Source: an uncultured Clostridium sp. (lineage in GTDB: Bacteria; Bacillota; Clostridia; Peptostreptococcales; Peptostreptococcaceae). Taken from it: a stretch of 11,225 bases of DNA. The DNA is taken from assembly GCA_900539645.1 (NCBI GenBank), contig UQCY01000055.1, positions 1 through 11,225 on the forward strand, given 5' to 3'. Below the pieces are notes generated by a model. It saw only the letters and a list, made by a program, of their open reading frames with translations, made no database searches and was not told the origin of the DNA. Below are positions 6,632 to 11,225 of the stretch, in pieces. Within the stretch, counting starts at the first letter, position 1; every line of letters starts with the position of its first letter. Position numbers and translations under genes: made by a program.

Positions 6632-7558
6632 CTAAAATATTCCCGGCATTATATATAAAGCCTGTTTTGAAATTTCTTCTACTATATCTTTACAAGGTTT
6701 GATTTCTCTAACCATTGCTGCACTCTGTCCTGCCATAAAAGATCCACCGTCTTTATCACCTTCTACAACAGCTAATCTAAGTGCACCTGCTCCTAATTTT
6801 TCTAATTCTTCAGGAGATGCTCCTTCTTTTTCCATTTTTAAGTATTTTTTAGCTAATTTATTTTTTAGAGTTCTAACTGGATGTCCTGTTGGTCTTCCTG
6901 TTACAACTGCATCTCTGTCCTTAGCTTTTAACACCGCATCTTTATAATTCTGATGTATGTTACATTCTTCAGAACATATAAATCTTGTACCTATCTGAAC
7001 TCCTTCTGCACCTAGTGCAAATGAAGCTGCTATTCCTCTACCATCTGCTACACCACCAGCTGCTATAACTGGTATGCTTAGAGCTTCTGCAACCTGAGGA
7101 ACTAACACCATAGTTGTAAGTTCTCCTATATGTCCTCCAGCTTCTGTCCCTTCAGCTATTACAGCATCAGCACCTAGTTTTTCCATTCTCTGTGCTAAAG
7201 CTACTGTAGGAACAACAGGAATTACTTTTATTCCAGCTTCTTTTAATCTATCCATATATTTAGCTGGGTTTCCTGCACCAGTTGTTATCCCTGCTGGTTT
7301 TTCTTCTATTATTAAATCTATAACCTCATCTGCATTTGGAGACATTAACATTACATTTACCCCAAATGGTTTATCAGTTAATCTTCTACAGTTATCAATT
7401 TCTTTTTTTACTATAGCGGCAGTAGCACTACCAGTTCCAATTATCCCAAATCCTCCAGCATTTGATACAGCTGCAGCTAAATTTGAATCAGCTACCCAAG
7501 CCATACCACCCTGGATTATAGGGTATTTTACATTTAGTATTTCACAGATTCTATTCAT
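6632..7558 (-). CDS. fabK: Enoyl-ACP reductase II (FMN-dependent FabK)
   Basis: FabK performs the final reduction of each elongation cycle, using FMN and NAD(P)H, in place of the unrelated FabI. The 308 residues form a TIM barrel of the nitronate monooxygenase superfamily. It shows IIQGGMAWVADSNLAAAVSNAG (start at 14), catalytic-type H143 in EAGGHIG (139-145), and the flavin phosphate-binding part PVIAAGGVADGRGI (163-176) with GVQIGTRF (186-193). It is assigned as FabK rather than another family member because of its place between fabH and fabD and because no FabI or FabL is seen. FabK enzymes are known to be insensitive to triclosan. ATG 7558 has a strong AGGAGG (7563-7568), though only 4 nt away; GTG 7579 is an unlikely alternative. 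The ribosome site overlaps the fabH stop codon. Confidence 0.95.
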   Translation of the reverse strand: MNRICEILNVKYPIIQGGMAWVADSNLAAAVSNAGGFGIIGTGSATAAIVKKEIDNCRRLTDKPFGVNVMLMSPNADEVIDLIIEEKPAGITTGAGNPAKYMDRLKEAGIKVIPVVPTVALAQRMEKLGADAVIAEGTEAGGHIGELTTMVLVPQVAEALSIPVIAAGGVADGRGIAASFALGAEGVQIGTRFICSEECNIHQNYKDAVLKAKDRDAVVTGRPTGHPVRTLKNKLAKKYLKMEKEGASPEELEKLGAGALRLAVVEGDKDGGSFMAGQSAAMVREIKPCKDIVEEISKQALYIMPGIF

Positions 7559-7566
7559 AAATCCTC

Positions 7567-8553
7567 CTATATACTCCACTCAACAACAGAAGCGCCCCAA
7601 GTAAGACCTCCACCAAATCCAACAAGTACCACCTTATCGCCTTTTTTTAGCTTTCCTTCTCTAAAAGCTTCATCTATCGCTACTGGAACAGATGCTGACG
7701 ACATATTTCCGTATCTTGTTAAATTTACATATACCTTATCTTTTTCTAACTTTAATCTTTTTGCCGACGAATCTATTATTCTTATGTTAGCCTGATGTGG
7801 TATAAGAAAATCTATATCTTCAAGAGTTAGATTTGCAGCTTCTACAGCCTTAACTGATTCATCAGCCATTTTTCTAACAGCAAATTTAAAAACATCATTT
7901 CCCGCCATCTGAACTGTATGAAGCTTGTTTCTAACACTTTCTTCACCTGCTTTTATTCTGGATCCTCCAGCAGGTATTTTAAGATAATCTTTACCAGAAC
8001 CATCCGCACCATTAGTAATAGATAGGATACCACCATTTTCTACAGCTGAGATAACAGCAGCACCTGCTCCATCTCCAAATAGAACCGCTGTAGATCTATC
8101 GTCGTAATTTATAACACTAGATAAAGTTTCTGCTCCTATTATCAGTACGTTTTTATATGCTCCTGATTCTACAAACCGTTTCGCAATATTCATAGCATAT
8201 AAAAAACCAGAACAAGCAGCTGCTAAATCAAATGCCGCAGCATTTACCGCTCCGATATTTTCCTGAACAATACAAGCAGTAGCTGGAAGAGGGCTGTCTG
8301 GAGTAATAGTTGCAAGGATTATCATATCTACATCTTTTGGCTCAAGTTTTGCACATTCTAATGCTTTTAATGCAGCTTTTGATGCAGTATCTGACGTTGC
8401 CTCTCCTTCTGCAACCTTTCTTCTCTCAGAAATCCCAGTTCTCGTCCTTATCCATTCATCTGACGTGTCCATTATCTTTTCTAAATCGAAGTTGGTTACT
8501 ACATTCTCGGGAACATAGCTTCCAACCCCTATAATACCTGCTTTTATATCCAT
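7567..8553 (-). CDS. fabH: Beta-ketoacyl-ACP synthase III
   Basis: FabH starts fatty-acid chains by condensing an acyl-CoA primer with malonyl-ACP; its primer choice sets straight versus branched chains. The 328-residue protein has the full thiolase-type triad: C114 in AAACSG (111-116), H253 in IPHQAN (251-256) and N283 in YGNMSSAS (281-288). The tail GFGGGLTWGASVVEW (312-326) is typical. Compared with the common GNTSAAS, the Asn motif reads GNMSSAS. Primer preference cannot be told from sequence alone. ATG 8553 is preceded by GGGAG (8564-8568) at 10 nt, a less ideal site than those of its neighbours. It lies 24 bp after plsX and 8 bp before fabK. Confidence 0.96.
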   Translation of the reverse strand: MDIKAGIIGVGSYVPENVVTNFDLEKIMDTSDEWIRTRTGISERRKVAEGEATSDTASKAALKALECAKLEPKDVDMIILATITPDSPLPATACIVQENIGAVNAAAFDLAAACSGFLYAMNIAKRFVESGAYKNVLIIGAETLSSVINYDDRSTAVLFGDGAGAAVISAVENGGILSITNGADGSGKDYLKIPAGGSRIKAGEESVRNKLHTVQMAGNDVFKFAVRKMADESVKAVEAANLTLEDIDFLIPHQANIRIIDSSAKRLKLEKDKVYVNLTRYGNMSSASVPVAIDEAFREGKLKKGDKVVLVGFGGGLTWGASVVEWSI

Positions 8554-8577
8554 ATTTTCTATTCTCCCATAGTGATT

Positions 8578-9609
8578 TTATTCTTCATCACCGCTGGCTT
8601 CTTCTTCCTTCTTAGAATACTCATTTATGAATTCTTTTATATCCTCAACAACATTTCCTTCAGCAAATTTAATAGCCTGTCTAACAGCATTTTTTATTGC
8701 TTTGGCATCAGAGCTTCCATGAGCTTTTATAACTCCACCTTTAACTCCTAGTAGAGGTGCTCCTCCGTATTCTGAGTAATCCATATATGCTTTTAATTTT
8801 CTAAGATCATCCTTAATTAAAAGAGCCCCTAATTTTCCTTTTGTACTAGACATAAGAGTTTCTTTTATTAAGCCCATAAGCGAAAGGGCTATACCCTCAG
8901 CGGATTTTAGAAGTATATTTCCAGTAAATCCATCACAAACTATAATATCTGTTTTATCATTTATAACATCTCTGGCTTCTACGTTTCCTATAAAGTTTAA
9001 ATCAAGCCCTTTTAATTCTTCATATGCTTTCTTAACTAGGTCGTTACCTTTACCTTCTTCTGCACCGACATTAGCAACTGCTACTCTAGGTTTTTCTATA
9101 CCTAAAACTTTTTTAGAATATATATCTGACATTGCAGCAAATTCAACTAAGTTTCTTGGCTTACAGTCTGCATTTGCACCACCGTCAGCTATTATTGTCA
9201 TTCCTTTTTTAACATTAGGTATTGCTGGACAAAGACAAGGTCTATCTATTCCCTTTATTCTTCCAACAACGAAAAGTCCTCCTGCAAGAAGTGCACCAGT
9301 ATTTCCAGCTGAAACAACAGCCTCTGCTTTTCCTTCTTTGACCATTCTTAAAGCTACAACCATTGAAGAATCTTTCTTGCTTCTTATCGCCTTTACAGGT
9401 TTGTCTTCATTTTCAACTACTTCTGTTGTGTGTATTATTTCAAGTCTATTTTTATCAAATTCGTATTTTGCAAATTCTTTTTCAAGAACTTCCTTATCTC
9501 CTGTAACAATTAATTCTACATTTTTGTATTCATTAATGGCGTCAACTGCTCCTTTTACATTTGATACTGGAGCGTTATCTCCACCCATTCCATCTAAAGC
9601 TATTCTCAT
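8578..9609 (-). CDS. plsX: Phosphate acyltransferase PlsX
   Basis: PlsX converts acyl-ACP plus phosphate into acyl-phosphate, the donor that PlsY uses to acylate glycerol-3-phosphate. It therefore links FASII to membrane lipid synthesis at the inner face of the membrane. The 343 residues are full length, with the start MRIALDGMGGDNAP (1-14), SAGNTGALLAGG (100-111), DGGANADCKP (142-151), CDGFTGNILLKS (225-236) and GGAPLLGVKGGVIKAHGSSD (282-301). The C-terminal tail is acidic (KKEEEASGDEE, 333-343) and not part of the conserved fold. ATG 9609 has AGGAGG (9618-9623) at 8 nt, overlapping the fapR stop codon, so plsX is tightly coupled to its own regulator. Confidence 0.97.
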   Translation of the reverse strand: MRIALDGMGGDNAPVSNVKGAVDAINEYKNVELIVTGDKEVLEKEFAKYEFDKNRLEIIHTTEVVENEDKPVKAIRSKKDSSMVVALRMVKEGKAEAVVSAGNTGALLAGGLFVVGRIKGIDRPCLCPAIPNVKKGMTIIADGGANADCKPRNLVEFAAMSDIYSKKVLGIEKPRVAVANVGAEEGKGNDLVKKAYEELKGLDLNFIGNVEARDVINDKTDIIVCDGFTGNILLKSAEGIALSLMGLIKETLMSSTKGKLGALLIKDDLRKLKAYMDYSEYGGAPLLGVKGGVIKAHGSSDAKAIKNAVRQAIKFAEGNVVEDIKEFINEYSKKEEEASGDEE

Positions 9610-9621
9610 ATTAAATTCCTC

Positions 9622-10179
9622 CTATTCCATTTCTTCAAATATAAATTTACCTCTAAAAATCTGTTCCTGTTTTTTATTATTGATGACAACTTTAACATAG
9701 TGCTTTTTGTCGACATTTCTATAAATTTCAGCCTTTGCTATTAGCCTATCACCTTTTTCAACAAATTTTATGCATTTTATATTTGCAACTCTCATTATTA
9801 CTTTAGGCGTATCTATTATCGCCATCGCTAGCGATTCCGCAAGCGAGAATATATACGCATCTTTTAAAGTTCCAGTCTTAGAGTAAATCATATCCTCATT
9901 CACTTCTAGCATAGAAATCCCAAGCTCTCCTACAGATATATCTATTATCTCTCCAGTTATTTCTTTCATTCCTAAAGTTCTAACCTTTGTGCTCTGTGAC
10001 TCAGCTATGTTTTTAACTCTTTCTCTGAGTTCTGGAATATTCAGACTCATACGGTCTAGCCTGATAGTCTGTACACGGACACTGAATACTTCAGCAAGTT
10101 CTTCATCTGTGTAGAACGGATCTGTCTTTAACATATCAACAAGTTCCTTCTGTCTCTGAACTTTACTTCTCTTTTTCAT
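9622..10179 (-). CDS. fapR: FapR-type repressor of fatty acid and phospholipid genes
   Basis: This 185-residue protein has the two FapR parts. The DNA-binding region (about 1-60) contains DEELAEVFSV (25-34) and the recognition helix QTIRLDR (37-43), followed by IPELRERVKN (48-57), very close to Bacillus subtilis FapR as I remember it. The effector domain (about 72-185) is a hot-dog fold with GEIIDI (76-81) and ISMLEVNEDMIYS (88-100). FapR represses lipid genes until malonyl-CoA binds. The ligand-binding loop is unusual: where B. subtilis has RGHH and then AQANSLA, this protein has KDAY (106-109) and SLAESLA (112-118), so Arg106 and Asn115 are Lys and Glu. DNA binding looks normal, but effector response may differ. 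ATG 10179 is preceded closely by GGAGGT (10183-10188). As first gene of the operon behind two FapR-like operators, it is probably autoregulated. Confidence 0.94.
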   Translation of the reverse strand: MKKRSKVQRQKELVDMLKTDPFYTDEELAEVFSVRVQTIRLDRMSLNIPELRERVKNIAESQSTKVRTLGMKEITGEIIDISVGELGISMLEVNEDMIYSKTGTLKDAYIFSLAESLAMAIIDTPKVIMRVANIKCIKFVEKGDRLIAKAEIYRNVDKKHYVKVVINNKKQEQIFRGKFIFEEME

Positions 10180-10206
10180 GTTACCTCCAATTTTTATAAC
10201 TAGTTT

Positions 10207-10223
10207 TTATGACCAGCTACTAA
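10207..10223 (-). promoter_or_regulatory. Predicted FapR operator A, over the start of the proximal promoter
   Basis: The minus-strand 17-mer TTAGTAGCTGGTCATAA matches 14 of 17 positions of the B. subtilis FapR box as I remember it (about TTAGTACCTAGTCTTAA). It lies just downstream of the -10 box of P1, covering the expected transcription start, which is the usual place for FapR to block polymerase. Presence of fapR as the next gene supports the call. Confidence 0.75.
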
Positions 10224-10227
10224 TAGT

Positions 10228-10256
10228 AGTATATATTATATGCTCATTTTTTTCAA
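10228..10256 (-). promoter_or_regulatory. Proximal promoter P1 of the fapR-plsX-fab operon
   Basis: On the minus strand, TTGAAA (10256-10251) and TATACT (10233-10228) are 17 bp apart, with A-rich DNA upstream that could serve as an UP element. Transcription should begin near 10221, giving a leader of about 40 nt before the fapR ATG. Operator A starts 4 bp downstream of the -10 box. Confidence 0.7.
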
Positions 10257-10271
10257 CACTTAATTTTTCAC

Positions 10272-10299
10272 TTTTTTTCTATTTACCCCTAGAAAAAAA
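10272..10299. repeat. Perfect 10-bp inverted repeat between P2 and P1
   Basis: TTTTTTTCTA (10272-10281) and TAGAAAAAAA (10290-10299) are perfect inverted copies around an 8-nt loop. A transcript from P2 would contain this AU-rich hairpin. There is no T-run after it on either strand, so it does not look like a terminator; the A-tract arm could equally be a bent UP element for P1. Confidence 0.5.
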
Positions 10300-10332
10300 A
10301 TATTCTCAGCATTTTGAACAAAAATTATCCTA

Positions 10333-10360
10333 ATTATACATTACCACAAATTAAGACCAA
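10333..10360 (-). promoter_or_regulatory. Probable distal promoter P2 of the fapR-plsX-fab operon
   Basis: A perfect -10 box TATAAT (10338-10333) is preceded, 16 bp away, by TTGGTC (10360-10355), a weak -35 match. The -35 box lies inside operator B. Transcripts from here would have a leader of about 145 nt, reading through P1 and operator A. The -10 box is convincing; the -35 box is the weak part of the call. Confidence 0.5.
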
Positions 10361-10367
10361 GTACAAA
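10351..10367 (-). promoter_or_regulatory. Predicted FapR operator B, over the -35 region of P2
   Basis: The minus-strand 17-mer TTTGTACTTGGTCTTAA matches 14 of 17 positions of the remembered FapR box, with the right half GTCTTAA perfect. Its centre lies 144 bp upstream of the centre of operator A. It sits in the same intergenic region, downstream of the rpmF terminator, so it can only serve the fapR operon. Confidence 0.7.
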
Positions 10368-10385
10368 AAAATGAACAAAATGCAT

Positions 10386-10413
10386 AAAAAAAACATGTAG
10401 ATTACTCTACATG
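10386..10413 (-). terminator. Rho-independent terminator after rpmF
   Basis: The arms CATGTAGA (10394-10401) and TCTACATG (10406-10413) form a perfect 8-bp stem with a 4-nt loop. On the minus strand it is followed by eight T residues (10393-10386). The plus strand also has a T-run (10415-10420), so it could work in both directions. It starts 22 bp after the rpmF stop codon and separates the DUF177-rpmF unit from the lipid operon. Confidence 0.92.
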
Positions 10414-10435
10414 CTTTTTTCTATTTGTAAACTTA

Positions 10436-10612
10436 TTATTTTTCTACGATTTCTTTACCTTTGTAATATCCACAATCAGGGCAAACTCTGTGTGGTAATT
10501 TTGGTTCATGACACTGTGGGCATTCTACGAAACCTGGTGCAACCATTTTTGAGTTAGCTGCTCTTCTCATATCTCTTTTTGATTTAGAAGTTTTTCTCTT
10601 TGGTACTGCCAT
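10436..10612 (-). CDS. rpmF: 50S ribosomal protein L32
   Basis: This short frame of 58 codons encodes the complete L32, beginning [19 protein letters not shown] and rich in Lys and Arg. It has a zinc ribbon formed by C31-PQ-C34 and C44-PD-C47, so it is the four-cysteine, zinc-binding form of L32. ATG 10612 has GAGGAGG (10621-10627) 8 nt upstream, in the 16-nt gap after the DUF177 gene. The DUF177-rpmF pair next to plsX and fab genes is a very widely conserved bacterial arrangement. Here a strong terminator cuts it off from fapR. Confidence 0.97.
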   Translation of the reverse strand: MAVPKRKTSKSKRDMRRAANSKMVAPGFVECPQCHEPKLPHRVCPDCGYYKGKEIVEK

Positions 10613-10628
10613 TTAGGACACCTCCTCT

Positions 10629-11162
10629 TTATTCATTTTTCAGTAATTCTTTTAATTTAGCAAAACGTGGATCAATATTATCCTCGTCATTTATCTTTTC
10701 GCTGCATCTGCAATCCTCTTTATTAAGGTTTGCTCCACATCCTGGGCAAAGACCCTTACAATCTTCACCACAAAGAACTTTATGAGGCATATTAAATTCT
10801 AAATTCTGAGCTATTATTTCTAAAAGGTCTACATTTTCGTAGTCTTCTACAATAAATGCATCGAATTCTTCATATTCATCCTCAGTATAATTGTTCTCCT
10901 GCACTATAAAGCCCTGTATATTGAAATCTAAAGGAATTTCAACTTCTTCAAGACATCTAGAACATCTGTCCACAACTGTCATCTTGACGTCTGAATTTAT
11001 ATACAGCTCTTTACCATTACGAGTTACTTTACCCGTAACTTCAATAGGTGAAGCTAATTTATATTTTTCATCACAGTAACTAATAGTATCAATTTCTTCG
11101 CAAAAATTCAAGTCCATTTTATCAATTTCTTTTCCGCGTAGTTTGTCGACATTAATTATCAT
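10629..11162 (-). CDS. DUF177 (YceD family) protein
   Basis: This 177-residue protein belongs to the YceD/DUF177 family, which is nearly always encoded just before rpmF; plant and bacterial members are linked to 23S rRNA maturation, but the mechanism is unsettled. The family cysteine motifs are visible: C67-SR-C70 in the middle and C131, C135, C139 and C142 in LCGEDCKGLCPGCGANLN (130-147), followed by C151 and C153. The middle (about 90-110) is rich in Asp, Glu and Tyr. I chose ATG 11162, with AGAGG (11171-11175) 8 nt upstream; a GTG at 11171 overlaps this ribosome site. The gene stands directly behind a perfect promoter and is the first of a two-gene unit with rpmF. Confidence 0.93.
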   Translation of the reverse strand: MIINVDKLRGKEIDKMDLNFCEEIDTISYCDEKYKLASPIEVTGKVTRNGKELYINSDVKMTVVDRCSRCLEEVEIPLDFNIQGFIVQENNYTEDEYEEFDAFIVEDYENVDLLEIIAQNLEFNMPHKVLCGEDCKGLCPGCGANLNKEDCRCSEKINDEDNIDPRFAKLKELLKNE

Positions 11163-11191
11163 AAAGCTCACCTCTTTGCATTTACCTAATT

Positions 11192-11220
11192 ATTATACAA
11201 ATCATAAATTTGTTTGTCAA
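11192..11220 (-). promoter_or_regulatory. Perfect consensus sigma-A promoter of the DUF177-rpmF unit
   Basis: On the minus strand, TTGACA (11220-11215) and TATAAT (11197-11192) are both perfect and exactly 17 bp apart. Transcription should begin near 11185, leaving a leader of only about 20-25 nt that just holds the ribosome site. A full-consensus promoter fits a gene pair that includes a ribosomal protein. Confidence 0.9.
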
Positions 11221-11225
11221 GTATT

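Noticed and set aside
6632..7558. Annotation as nitronate monooxygenase (2-nitropropane dioxygenase)
   Set aside because: The fold is shared, but the position between fabH and fabD, the FabK-type EAGGHIG motif and the lack of another enoyl reductase make FabK the better call.
10386..10420. A second, plus-strand gene end using the bidirectional terminator
   Set aside because: The hairpin has a T-run on both sides, but no plus-strand gene lies to its left, so the bidirectional property has no visible use here.
1..11225. Mobile elements, CRISPR arrays, prophage, toxin-antitoxin or defence genes
   Set aside because: All 14 frames are assigned to conserved families, the gaps are 256 bp or shorter, and no transposase, spaced direct repeats, attachment sites or tRNA genes were seen.

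Overview
The window carries 14 genes, all on the minus strand and all ordinary chromosomal genes. It is AT-rich, and its core is a fatty-acid-synthesis (FASII) operon in the order fapR-plsX-fabH-fabK-fabD-fabG-acpP-fabF. FabK as the enoyl reductase, a FapR repressor, the low GC and strong AGGAGG ribosome sites point to a Clostridia-type Firmicute. My best guess is the Peptostreptococcaceae, possibly a non-sporulating Peptostreptococcus-like lineage. The species is inference.

Layout in transcription order (right to left). A perfect consensus promoter (11192-11220) drives a DUF177/YceD protein and rpmF (L32), and this unit ends at a strong hairpin terminator (10386-10413). The 256-bp gap before fapR holds two promoters, each overlapped by a 17-bp sequence that matches the FapR operator. 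The eight-gene lipid operon follows (10179-3259), with very short gaps, one small overlap (fabD/fabG), and ribosome sites that often overlap the upstream stop codon. The exception is a 126-bp, nearly G-free leader before acpP. An imperfect inverted repeat behind fabF probably ends the operon. Next come an asp23-family gene with its own promoter and terminator, and then a third unit: nusB, a TsaD-like (M22/Kae1) gene, and xseA, which runs off the left edge.

How the genes work together. FabD loads malonate onto AcpP. FabH starts chains from acyl-CoA, FabF elongates, FabG and FabK perform the two reductions, and PlsX passes acyl chains to phospholipid synthesis. FapR, normally relieved by malonyl-CoA, should repress the operon including itself. 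The dehydratase (FabZ or FabA) and acetyl-CoA carboxylase are not in this window.

I found no mobile element, CRISPR array, tRNA, rRNA or defence system. The points most worth a second look are the altered effector pocket of FapR beside near-canonical operators, the paired operator/promoter arrangement, the TsaD paralog with only part of the usual motifs, and a strong preference for the Gln codon CAG (51 of 57 by hand count) in an AT-rich genome.
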